The notes under the pieces are model-generated. The model searched no databases, was not told where the DNA came from, and saw only the letters and a list, made by a program, of their open reading frames with translations. From positions 1,110,116-1,174,115 of the forward strand of contig CM055754.1 of assembly GCA_029465975.1 (NCBI GenBank): a stretch of DNA of 64,000 nucleotides, given 5' to 3'. Shown piece by piece: positions 21,561 to 33,274 of this stretch. How positions within the stretch are numbered: position 1 is the stretch's first letter; each line of letters begins with the position of its first letter. The position numbers and the translations under genes were made by a program. This stretch comes from Dallia pectoralis. Taxonomy: Eukaryota; Chordata; Actinopteri; Esociformes; Umbridae.

Positions 21561-22424
21561 GTATGTAGGGCTGTATATGGGGCTGTATGTAGGGCTGTAT
21601 ATGTAGGGCTGTATGTAGGGCTGTATATGTAGGGCTGTATATGGGGCTGTATGTAGGGCTGTATATGGGGCTGTATGTAGGGCTGCATATGGGGCTGTAT
21701 GTAGGGCTGTATATGGGGCTGCATATGGGGCTGTATGTAGGGCTGTATATGTAGGGCTGTATATGGGGCTGTATGTAGGGCTGTATATGGGGCTGTATGT
21801 AGGGCTGTGTATGGGGCTGTATGTAGGGCTGTATATGTAGGGCTGTATATGTAGGGCTGTATATGGGGCTGTATGTAGGGCTGTATATGTAGGGCTGTAT
21901 ATGGGGCTGTATGTAGGGCTGTATATGTAGGGCTGTATATGTAGGGCTGTATGTAGGGCTGTATATGTAGGGCTGTATATGGGGCTGTATGTAGGGCTGT
22001 ATATGTAGGGCTGTATATGGAGCTGTATGTAGGGCTGTATATGGGGCTGTATGTAGGGCTGTATGTAGGGCTGTATGGGGCTCTATGTAGGGCTGTATGG
22101 GGCTGTGTATGGGGCTGTATGTAGGGCTGTGTATGGGGCTGTATGTAGGGCTGTATGTAGGGCTGTATATGTAGGGCTGTGTATGGGGCTGTATGTAGGG
22201 CTGTGTATGTGGGGCTGTATATGGGGCTGTATGTAGGGCTGTATATGTAGGGCTGTATATGGGGCTGTATATGGGGCTGTGTATGGGGCTGTATGTAGGG
22301 CTGTGTATGTGGGGCTGTATATGGGGCTGTGTATGGGGCTGTATGTAGGGCTGTATATGTAGGGCTGTATGGAGCTGTATATGGGGCTGTGTATGGGGCT
22401 GTATGTAGGGCTGTATATGTATCT
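21553..22424 (+). repeat. 12/14-bp minisatellite grown from a Tc1-like fragment
   Basis: Mixed units ATGTAGGGCTGT, ATATGGGGCTGT and ATATGTAGGGCTGT, with about 70 GGGCTGT cores. It begins directly at the point where the Tc1-like gene would read a GGGGCTG core, so the unit seems to come from the transposon. Confidence 0.9.
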
Positions 22425-22430
22425 CGCTAC

Positions 22431-23960
22431 CTTTAAAAATCTAGACACTTCAGTCTCATTCACAAACTTGTCTATACACTACTGTTCTTTGAGCGTCTTT
22501 TAAATAATTTCTTGGGGGTGTCAGAAGGAGGTGAATGTATAACAGATTCAGAATGTACTCAAGTTGTTATGCACAGGATATGCGTATTCACAGTGTGCAC
22601 ATTTACTGTGGTCATCTAGGATGGATGTTACTCCTTTCCTGAACATGCCAAACTTTAAAGAAGACAAAAAACAACAAGGGTTGTTTTTGTGTCTAACTGC
22701 GGCAGGATGACAGGGTGTTATTTTGAACGCTACAGGGTTTTAATTTACTGGATCTTACATGGGCCAAAGCTTTTTTGAGAATATAACCACTTGTCCGACT
22801 CAGTCTTACCCAAAAACAACTGTTATAGCCTTTGCTCCACATGATCTTTCTTTGTGTTGAAATGTTAGCCTTTTTTCTTGATTAGTCCCCATGATCCTCC
22901 ACCTTCCTTTCTCATCGACAGTAAATACGACATCTGCAGTGGCCAGACAAGCTATAAACAGAAATCACTTTTAATCAAGAAAAAAGAGCTGAGGATTTGC
23001 TATGTTGCATTATGTTATGATAAAAAGGAGTAGAAATGAAATATTCATATTAGTAATCCTTTGAGTCTTTTGAAGTAAGCTCATAAGCTCTAGGAATTAA
23101 AGGCCGTGACAAGTGCCAAGGTATGAAATTACTTTAGATAAGAAGCCTGGACGGAAGCCTTAATTTTATGTAATTCTAATTACAGAAATTGATGTGCTTT
23201 TTTATTCTTCCTTAGAGAAAACAAGTTTGAGCTGGTAAATCTCTTTGTTATTTGCTTGGACAACAATATATGTGTTATTTTTTTAGGCTATTACTCAAGT
23301 TCTATGTTCGCTCGGAAAACCTTCTGATAACCCTCTGATATTTGCCACCAGAAACGGAATTTGAATCATTTATTTGAATGTGAATTGCTAAACTTGAATA
23401 CATGAATTGAAAAACTGATTTCAGCCCATATTTAACAGTCATAACCCCTCCAGACTCACAGGTTGGTTCCAAACAACCCTGAATCAATGCTGGTTGGGTT
23501 GGAACATGAGTGAATCTTTACACCTAATTTAACTGACTATGGTCCCTTTATGTATACAGCAAAGTGTAAGGAAAATACTCACAGTTAACACATCAAAATA
23601 CTTGGAGCATATGAGAGCAAAGCTTATGTATTCCAGACTAGATAGCAGCTAGGAATTATATTGTATTGTATTGGTATTTTCATTTTGCTAATTCTGTGGC
23701 AGAATGAATAGACCATTGCTATTTGAGGTTTAAGTTCATTTTTGTTATTATTATAAGTGTGTCTGATATGGAGTTAGTCTTTAATATTAAAGTTGGGTTA
23801 TGGTAAAAAAAATGGTTTAGAGGATTTGACAGATTGTGTCACGTTTATTTGTTAGGGTTATGTTAGTTAGGTTATTGAGGCTAGATTAAGGTTAGTGTTA
23901 GTGTAGGTTTGTCTGCATGTCTGGTGAATTTGGGTAAATTAGGGTAAACAAGATCGCAGT
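22431..23960. other. Intergenic sequence upstream of PCNX4
   Basis: AT-rich unique sequence with no exon or named transposon that I can support. Confidence 0.45.
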
Positions 23961-23964
23961 ATTC

Positions 23965-24045
23965 TATCACGCCCACCGAGCACAACCATTGGTGGTGACG
24001 TACAAACCCCGCCTATCCCAGTCAGATGACACGCCCCCTAGCATC
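23965..24045 (+). promoter_or_regulatory. Probable PCNX4 core promoter
   Basis: A locally GC-richer patch has CCATTGG (inverted CCAAT, 23986-23992), TGACGTA (23996-24002), CCCCGCC (24007-24013) and ACGCCCCC (24031-24038). A perfect donor (CAAG|GTAAGT) at 24245 would end a non-coding first exon. A second non-coding exon may end at 24762 (GCAG|GTGAGT). Inferred from motifs only. Confidence 0.45.
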
Positions 24046-25055
24046 TTGTAGTGGTTATGCTTTGCTAGCCAGTGTTATGTTTGTTAGCTACGTAGCTAGC
24101 AATGTATGTAGAATTGCTCCTCACTGGGAATTACGAATTTAGCCAGCATTTAAAAAAGCAAACAAATTACCCACCATACTCTAAAAACATTAAAAAGACA
24201 AACGTTTGATTCGTATGATATCAATTTTCTCTATTCATAGCAAGGTAAGTTACCTAGCTACCTATAGAGCTAACCGACACTAGTACAGTCCAGTAGCTAG
24301 CTAGTTAGACACCCTCACTGATCTAACTGATATTAAACTGCAAGTTAGTGACATATAGACAGACATTTGCATGCTTCTAGACTAGCTAGCTTGCAGTTTC
24401 TTGTCATTGGTAGTCATGAATATGATTTATTATGGTCGACATTTAACTAGTCAACAGCTTGCTTAGCCAACTCAATAATAAATGTGCACACTGAGCCACT
24501 GTACAGTATTAGCTAGGGGTTTATAACGGTATGTGATAAGGGTTTATAACGGTATGTGGGCGTCCGGGCTGCCATGGCTACGTTTGTATACTACTTCATT
24601 GTCAAGGTTACCTGGTGTAACCAGCATGTACTGTAGCTATGCAACTCCATTGCTCTGACTACGACCTTAGTCAACATTACTTTATATGACTTGCTGCCAG
24701 CTCTCAGCTGTAGTTAGTTGTCCTGTTCACCCTTGTTTGGTGTAGTAACTAGGTTTCTGCAGGTGAGTACCTGAATATAAAACATTGTGATAGAGTGACT
24801 CTCGAAAACGTAATTCTGTTTCAACGTTTTGCAACATTCCACAAGTACATATACTTTGTTTGAATATTTAATTTAATTGTATCCCTTGTGCATAGATTTC
24901 TATGCTTTTCTTTAAACCATATTGCGGTTCAGCGTTCGTTTTGTGGCACATAAGAACATGACTGAAGCTGCCTATTTGGTCTTATTCCAGGATGACACGT
25001 ATACGTACTGCAGTTCGCTGGAGATGACTTGCACCCCCCTTAGGGCATGGTCAGG

Positions 25056-28000
25056 ATGGGGCCAGATGTGCCCCTGCTCAATGAATACAAGCAGGAGTTC
25101 TTCTGGAAGCGCTTCCCTCAGACAGTGCTGGGGGGTCCGCGCTTTAAATTGGGCTACTGTGCCCCGCCTTACGTCTATGTCAACCAGGCAGTCTTATTCC
25201 TGACGCCATGGCTGTTAGGTGGCATTGCAACGCTGCTATGCCAACTGCAGCTGCTGGAGGAGCTCCATGCTGCTGTACTGTCTGGTCTGCTCATGCTAGG
25301 GGCAGCAGTGGGCGTCCAGGCCCTGGCACAATACTCTGCCCGCAGAACTGGCACAGTGGAACGGTTGGGAGTGCCCAACATCCTGGCTGATGAGGAGGAG
25401 GTGGAGTTCACCCACTGTGTGGGTCCAGAGACCGTGCGGTTCATCGCCCCTGGGAAGAGGTTTGGGCTGAATGTGGGTCTTCACACCGTGCTAGCCGGGG
25501 CCCTCTGTGGCCTGGGCACGTGGTATGTGCTCCTGGGCAGGTTGACTGCACTCTATGATAATGTGGGTGTCGCCCTGGTCGTGTTTGTCCTGAGCTGGGT
25601 GACCCTCTGTACGGCAGAGTACTCTCTTATCGTCAACACAGCCACAGAGACGGCCACATTCCAGCCACAGGACACATATGAGATCACCCCCCTCACACGA
25701 CCCCTGTATATCTTTACGTTCATAGCTGTGGACCTAGCTGATCGGTAAGATGCACAGAAATGACAAATTATTATTTTAATGAAATCTGGCAGATGTATTG
25801 TCTAGAGAAGGCAATGGTATTGCTTTTAAAGGGTGACTATGACTCTTTGCTTGTGATTTCTCCATGCTGCTGTCCAGGTTTACAGGTCCAGTAGCTGAGC
25901 TCCAGCTCACCAGCCAGGTCCTTCATGTGCTGTTCCTGTTCCTACCTCTGCTGTGGGCACTGGGTATGCTGTCACCCTTGGACGCCCTCCTCCTTTGGGG
26001 CATGGAACAGGCTTTGGTGATTGGTCTAGGAGGCTCTCCCATGTCCAGTAACTTTCGGTATATTGTTCCTTTTATGTTAGCCTCTCGTCAACATTATAGA
26101 CGCTCAAAAAACAAATCATATTTGATTCCCAGGTGGAGTTCCCTGATGCATGTTGGCTAGCTTGTGCAATCAGCTCTCCGCTAACTGTGCTGTCTGTTCT
26201 TTCTACAGGTTGCTTGGGATGTTCGCCACATCTGCATGTGTTGCAGTTTGTAACTTTTTCATACCGTCCACCTTGGGTGTGACCTTATTTTCCACGGCCA
26301 TGGGGTTTCTGCTTAGTTTGGATATTAGCCAGCTTGGGGAACATTGCAGAGGGCCCAGGGAGGCTCGGGGGGAACAAGGGTGGCATAAGGGGGATACTCG
26401 TAACCCTCCACACTGGTTTGGCTGGAGGCTGGGCTGCAGAGAGCTGCTGCTCTACCTGGGATTGCTGCTGGGGGCGATGTCTGTGGCAGGGTTAATACAT
26501 CACCTCCTCAATCCGTCCCAGAACCAGGCCAGAGAGCCCCAAGCTGCTGTCGGCTACCTCCTTATCATCCTCTTTGTCGTCATCTGGGCTCTCGGAGAGG
26601 TCCAAGGAGTCTATGTTTTTGGTGTGTTTCTTAACCCCCTGTACCCGAGAGGAATGGCCAATGTCCAGATGTTCAAGCAGCAGAGCAGTGGTCTCCATGT
26701 GGCCGGGGCTATCAGGAGAGTGCTGCTTAATCTTGGTGAGCTTGTCTGTAATTCTTTAGCATTTTCAATGCTTGCTAATGGTGCCCTAAAATAATGATGT
26801 AAAAAGCAGTGCATTCGGTTACATGAATACAAAATGTACTATATCAAAACTATTGTTACCATGTTTAATAACTCCTACCTCACATAGATGTACACTTACT
26901 TCCATCCTACCTCACATAGATGTACACTTCCATGTTTAATTACTCCTACCTCACATAGATGTACACTTCCATGTTTAATTACTTCTACCCCACATAGATG
27001 TACACTTACTTCCATGCTAGAGGCAGTTTTTGAGGATGTAAAGAAATGTATCTCATGACTTATCAACATTGTTGTGTCCTGGGCTTTGATCCGAAGGATC
27101 CAACTTTATTACTCTGTTATATTTAAGTGACTCAACTTTACATTGCAGTGTCTCCCTTTGCAATGATTGCCTTCCTGGCAATGGATGTCTCAGTCCAGCA
27201 GCTCCACACTGCCTCTCTGAGCGTGGGATTCACCAGGGCCTTCAGAGTGGTACTGCTCACATTAATGATCTTATATAGAACCGTAGCATGTTGAAATGAG
27301 CTAATCAATTAGTTGCTTAAATGCAGATTGTCAGAATTCATTTAAAAAGTTTTGTCTATATCGGTTTACGGTAAACCGTTTAGAAAGTACAGAACTTTTT
27401 TTGTACATAGTCCCTCCCAATTCTTCGGTGGTAAAAAGAATTTGGACAAATGTGTCTGTGCAGGTGTGTCAGAGCTCAGAGGATGCCCTGCTCCAGATGG
27501 TGGTGGTGGTGTCAGTGAAGCTGGCAGCAGGAGATGCCGAACTCCCTGGGTGGGACAACCTGGGTATCGGAGTCCAGCTGCTTCTGGTAACAACACAAGG
27601 GAGGACAACGGGGCATGACAATAATAATATTAATATTACCAATATTAATAATAATACCAATATTAATACTAATAATATTAATAATAATATTTAGTCATGG
27701 TTTAATCGTTATTATCCTCTAAAACCAGAATGAACTTTGTCTTTCTCTGATATACCCAGGTGGGCCTGCTGATTGATAGACTGCTCCAGTTTCTGTCCAA
27801 GCTGAAGTTTGCCCTGGCCGTGCTCGTGACCTCCTGGACCGAGAAGAAACAGCGACGCCAGTCGGCCGGGACCCTCCTGGCTCTGAACGCCTCTCTGTTT
27901 CCTCTGCTGCTGTCTGTGGTGGTCCTGTCTGCCCTTCTCTCTGCTCCTCTGCTGCCCCTCTTCACCTTGCCCATCTTCCTGGTCGGCTTCCCCAGACCAC

Positions 28001-31000
28001 AGCGTAGTTGGCCTGGGCCTGTTGGCACCGCCTGCCCCTGTCCAGACTCCATCTACTACCAGCAGATGAGTGGCAGCCTGGCCACTGCTTTAAGGAGCGC
28101 CTTGGCCAGTGGATCACTTGGTTAGTGGGTCTCATTGTCCCTCTTAAAACAATTAGATCTTGAATATATCAAATTGGGATTGCTAAATTGGACATTTTGT
28201 AATAATTAATAGTTATGATTAATAACGAGTCATTGCTTTGGGTAAAAAGACATGTAAAGTATTTTTCCAATACAGTTCAATGAGATACTGCATTAATGAT
28301 TTGGCACGTGCGTGAAGGGGACAATTGTCTTCTGCTTTTGGGAAAGAAATCTAATTTCTACCTAAAAATGCCCAGGGTTTTTATTTAATCTTTAATCACT
28401 GTGAACCTATATCACTCATCACATATCACTCATCACATATCACTCATCACATCCTAATGTTTACACACCATTAACCTCATAATACCCATAAGCCTGCTGA
28501 AGCCGCTTGAAAAAAGAAATGTCACTACTCTATTGGCTGTCAGGATGGGGGCGGGGACAAGCTTAATTATTCACAGATTGATGATGACACACATCCAGAA
28601 AACAGTTTGGCTAGCTGGAGGTGTGGCTTGCTTGGCCTCTTACTCAAGCCTCTCTGAAGATATTTGAAAGTATGGCCTCTCAAGACCAATGGGGCCTCAA
28701 CCATAATTTAGGCTAAGCGCTTGTTGGGTCTGGTCACACAGTAGAAATGAAATAAGTGGTTTTCCGTTTTTCTGCTGTCCCCTCTGTAACATTGGAGGCC
28801 ATGCATCAGTGAGCATTGAGTGAGAGCGAAGAACCCCGTGTCACTTCTCATCACCAGGCAGCGTCTGGGACTATTCCCAGATGTCACTGTGGGATGTGAC
28901 ATTATCCTTGAGCCATGAGAACACTAGTCAAACGTCACTCTGCCACTACAGGTTCTCAAAATGTTCTAAAAACGTCTGTCCGCTCTCTTCTCTGTCGGAG
29001 CAAAAAATGTCCCCCCCCCCAAAAACCAGGTGCCCTTAAATAATTAATCATCACTGTCCCCAAATGAGCAGTACCATGAGGCTTCGGTGAGAATATGCCG
29101 TGATTGAGGCATGTGTATTGGAATCTGAAGTATCAGAAAGCTTGGCTGTGGGTCAGTGTGTCCTAAAGCTGATTGGCCTACGTTTGCTCCATATAGAATA
29201 TAGAAGCTTGGCTGTGTGTCAGTGTGTCCTAAAGCTGATTGGCCTACGTTTGCTCCATATAGAATATAGAAGCTTGGCTGTGTGTCAGTGTGTCCTAAAG
29301 CTGATTGGCCTACGTTTGCTCCATATCCTCCCCCTGAAGGTTGCCTGGCTCCTGGCTCCCACTTCCTGGGTCGATTCCAGGACCGCGTGGTTTGGATCAT
29401 GATCTTGGAGAGAGGATATGGCTACTGCACGGTCAACATCAAGGTATTACCTGACACTGGTCATTTAGCTTCAATCTCTTATTTGTGCTGAACCAGCTGT
29501 GACATTTGCCGCTTCCTGTTTCAGGGCCTAGAACTGCAGGAGACATCTTGCCACACGGTGGAGGCGCGGAGGGTGGATGAGGTCTTTGAGTGGGCCTTTG
29601 AGCGCACTGAGCGACTTGGTCTCAACCAAGGGTTTAACCTTCACTGGGGCAATGTGCTTACCCCCTGTGCCGCTCTGCCAGTACGCGTCTACTCTGATGC
29701 CCGCAGTGTGCTTTCGGGCATCATTGACTCGCATGACAACCTGAGGAAGCTGCAAGATGACTTCCTGAAGGCCCTGGTGTGGCTGCTGTTGCGGAACTGT
29801 GTGCAGAGGCGCAAGAACTTCCCCTGGGGCACTGAGGAGGGGGCTGGGAGCAGAAAGTCTCAGTCATCCCAGATGGTACGTTCTGTTACCCAGCCTGCAG
29901 AGGCCATCGTAGTGGAATCCAACGTCTCCTCTCTAAAGTTCAGACAGGACAGCTCCAGTTTGACCTCTTTTGGTGATTGGTCGGATGAGGATGACCTATT
30001 TGGGCCTCAGCCAACCAAGCGGACAGTGGCACTATTGAGTACGGAGGCCCAGCTGGGACACACAGTGCTCCAGACAGGCCCCTCGCTGCCCGGCTCTGTG
30101 GAGATGGACAGTCTGTTTGAGAACATGGCCCTCTCAGCCCTCCCGCCCCTGCAACCCCTAGGTCTGGGTCTGCCAGCTGTGGATAAGGGCAGGAACCCTG
30201 AAGTTGTGCCCAGAGAGACCACCAGCACCACGGCTCATGTTAACTTTAGCTGTCCCCATTCTGAGCTGTTCAGCCCGCCCCCCGGGTGGAGGTCCGCCCC
30301 TTTATTACCGTCCCGGCAGCAGCAGCTCAGGCCTCTGTTCAACGACGAGTGGTTTAGATTGACTTTGGGACGGTTGGCACTGGCCGTTCACGATGAGGCG
30401 TCTGAGGATGTGAGCAAAGCCCTACAGGACGATGTGGGTCTGAGGGACCTCTATGCTCAGGTGGCCCTGTCCTGCCTCGTCTCTCTGGGGGCGGAGTCGT
30501 CCTTCACCAGCCCCAGCTATGTGTATAGGGTCTACTGTGGGGACGTGCCCTGGACAGAGGGACTGGACTGGCTCTCTGAAAACAAAGAACTTTACCAGGT
30601 TGCGCTCAAGGCTTTCAGGTAAAGGGTAGACAAGACGTGCAGGAATCATGTGGTCACTTTTTTTTGCTTTCCAAAGCCTGTCCCATTAACTCCGGATCTA
30701 TTTTTCCTTTAGGTACAGCTTCAAGCTGCTGTTTGATCATGCGAGTTTAGGGCCTCTAGAGAGTCTTGAGGAGTTGTTCAGCACCCTGGAGGAGTATGAG
30801 AAGGACTGGTACATTGGCCTGGTGTCTGAGAGGGGCTGGCAGGACTGTGTCCTACAGGAGAAGCCCTTTCTCTTCTCATTGGGCCATGACCTCACCATGG
30901 TAACCAAACTTACCACGTCTAAATTACTGAGTAACACTACTGTAACCAAACCCATCTAAGGATTGACCTATACATGTGGTTGTTCTCAATAGTATTGAAG

Positions 31001-31317
31001 TGATGGTCCTGTCTTTTGATTGCCTAGTACACCATGTGACCCCTATCTGTCTCTCCTCCCCAAAGGGCACTTATACAGGGCGGGTTCTGTCGCTGCAGGA
31101 GCAGCTGGTTCAGGTGGGCCGTCTGAACGGTGAAGGCGTGCGAGGCCAGTGGGCAAACCTGTCCTGGGAGCTTCTCTACGCCACCAACGATGACGAGGAA
31201 CGCTACAGCATCCAGGCTCATCCCATCATGCTGAGGAACCTCACTGTCCAGGCAGCCGACCCCCCTCTGGGTTACCCCATCTACTCCTCCCTCCCCCTGC
31301 ACCTCCCCTGCTTCTAA
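25056..31317 (+). CDS. pcnx4: PCNX4, pecanex-like protein 4, complete
   Basis: Ten coding exons: 25056-25744, 25878-26057, 26209-26735, 27149-27249, 27464-27586, 27760-28120, 29340-29443, 29525-30618, 30713-30899, 31066-31317. They sum to 3618 bp, 1205 residues, against about 1170 in human. The start was set at the ATG of MGPDVPLLNEYKQ, which aligns with the human N-terminus, rather than the ATG 9 bp upstream. The N-terminal half is a series of hydrophobic membrane segments. A hydrophilic, variable Ser-rich loop is encoded in exon 29525-30618. The pecanex C-terminal region is conserved (WYIGLVSE, GQWANLSWELLYATNDDEER, GYPIYSS). It is a multi-pass membrane protein of unclear biochemical role; pecanex in flies affects Notch signalling. 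All junctions are in phase and I see no frame breaks. Confidence 0.95.
26880..27015 (+). repeat. Short imperfect tandem repeat in a PCNX4 intron
   Basis: CTCACATAGATGTACACTT recurs four times, with variable spacers (CCATGTTTAATTACT or ACTTCCAT), in the intron before exon 27149-27249. Confidence 0.8.
28121..29137 (+). other. PCNX4 intron sequence
   Basis: Unique intron sequence with a small 14-bp repeat (ATCACTCATCACAT, three copies near 28410-28452). No exon is seen. Confidence 0.5.
29138..29335 (+). repeat. 66-bp tandem repeat (3 copies) adjoining a PCNX4 splice acceptor
   Basis: The unit contains AAGCTTGGCTGTGTGTCAGT and CTGATTGGCCTACGTTTGCT. The third copy runs into the pyrimidine tract and acceptor of exon 29340-29443, so the region that would hold the branch point exists in triplicate. 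Confidence 0.9.
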
Positions 31318-32988
31318 AACCTTCCAAATGTCCCAGGTATCCACAGCCCTGTCCTCCTCCTCTTCTAGGCAGATGTGCCAAACTGTCCATACTGCTCTTC
31401 TGCTCTACCAGAAAGTCACATGAGTCACTCTGTTTGAGGGCCAATCCCAGATGGAGCTCTGAGCTCCACAGCATGTGCATTTGTAGAGATCCCAGAGGAT
31501 TTGACATGGTGTAAGTAATCTCATAATAGCTCCAGTTTGTCATCTGATGATGATTACTTTAAATCCTCTCTGATATTCACGAGTGCGTGTGGCTTATAGG
31601 ACCATGTGGGATTTGGCCACACTCACCTGATGACCTGGGTTCAGACTGCCAGGTCCCAAACCACACAAGGAAGACGCCATGAAGTGCAATGATATTAGGA
31701 CAACTCTGCTGCTGACACAAATTAGCATCACTAATGTGGCTTTACAGCCATTCGGCAGCTTGAGGCAGTCAAAGCTTGAAACTAGTCATGTTCACTTGCT
31801 CCTCAGCTGTCTCTGGTTTGCCCAGCTTTATCATTAGTTATGCCCAATTTTGTTTTGGATGTGTAGCCTGTTTGTGATATAAAGATGTCCCAGGACAGCA
31901 GCTCAAAACAAATAGCGACAGCACAATACTATATAGAATATTTATGGTCAGTTTTGTTATATGAATTACCAAATGTGTGTTACTACTACAAACAATGAAA
32001 TGTGAGCGATCCGGATGAAAATGTACTTTTTCAGATTCATTCTGGAACAAAGCTGTGTCACTTTCAAATTATGTTTTCTTGTGTCTATTACATGGTTTGT
32101 TTTGTACTGTAGTTACTTTAGTTTCTTGTAGTTTTTTTTCAAATGTATCTTGTTTTTTCTATGTGATTGGATATAACAACCTGAAGAGAATAGCCAACTT
32201 TTCTTCAAATTCAATGAACATAAGTGGCACATTTGCTTCCAGTCGAAAAAGGGACACAGATTCTACATTTTAAGTATTTTACTGTTTAAGACTGTGTCAT
32301 GTTCTCCTGTGCATACTGTATATGACATTCTGATTTGTGTATGGGATGTAATTGGATATACTTATAAAAGAAACCTGAGTCCATTGTTTACTAGAGATGC
32401 CAATGCTTGATTTGTCATTCATCATACGTTTTATGTTGGTATCATAATTCTACTTACACCATTCTAAAATGCAATTATCTGTAATTCTGTTCAAAATCCT
32501 TCTGCAATCATTTCAGGAGTGACGGGAAATAATACACATACTGTTCTTTTGTAAAGAGCACAGACTGCCATAAATCTGGAAGTAGAACGTATTTTCAACG
32601 GAGAAACTGCATTGTAGCAACAACTGTTTGCAGTTGAATCAACGCAATCCTCCCAAAGGTATGTTTCATAATTATCTGTTTTTTTTTCCGTATTTCAAAG
32701 AGGAACGAAATATCAATTTTATGTAAATATAAAATGTGCAACACGTTTCACCTCTGGTCAACCATTTGATAAGAGACAAAAACAATGATTTAAAAGTTAA
32801 TGCAAATCAATTTTAATGGCATGTTTCCCAAAACGATTTAGTGCTTGTTTTTTAATGTTAACACGAATGTAATGAACAGTGTAGGAATTAAGCAACCAAG
32901 GAATGACCACGGGATTGTGCTTGCCACAGTGCAAATCGATAAGGGGCACTAGATACAATATAGTTATATAAATCTGAGACACTACATT
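31318..32988. other. PCNX4 / DHRS7 convergent 3' region
   Basis: The two genes point at each other here and their 3' UTRs must lie in this gap. I found no clear AATAAA in the expected place for either gene. Otherwise AT-rich with no coding signal. Confidence 0.5.
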
Positions 32989-33210
32989 AAGCACACGTTA
33001 TTCTGCCACTGTTCAAATTTAAGCATACATTATTCTGCCACTGTTCAGATTTAAGCATACGTTATTATGCCACTGTTCAGATTTAAGCATACGTTATTCT
33101 GCCACTGTTCAGATTTAAGCTTACGTTATTCTGCCACTGTTCAGATTTAAGCATAAGTTATTTTGCCACTGTTCAGATTTAAGCATACGTTATTTTGCCA
33201 CTGTTCAGAT
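32989..33210 (-). repeat. 32-bp minisatellite, ~7 copies, just 3' of DHRS7
   Basis: The unit contains AAGCATACGTTATTCTGCCA and CTGTTCAGATTT. It starts 64 bp beyond the DHRS7 stop, so it probably lies in the 3' UTR. Confidence 0.92.
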
Positions 33211-33274
33211 GGACACCTTTTAGGATTCACATTTGGAGTTCAGCAATCATTTTTGCCATCTTTAAAGTGTTAAT

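Noticed and set aside
25047..25055. Upstream ATG for PCNX4 (MVR before MGPDVPLL)
   Set aside because: Homology to the human N-terminus begins at the ATG at 25056.
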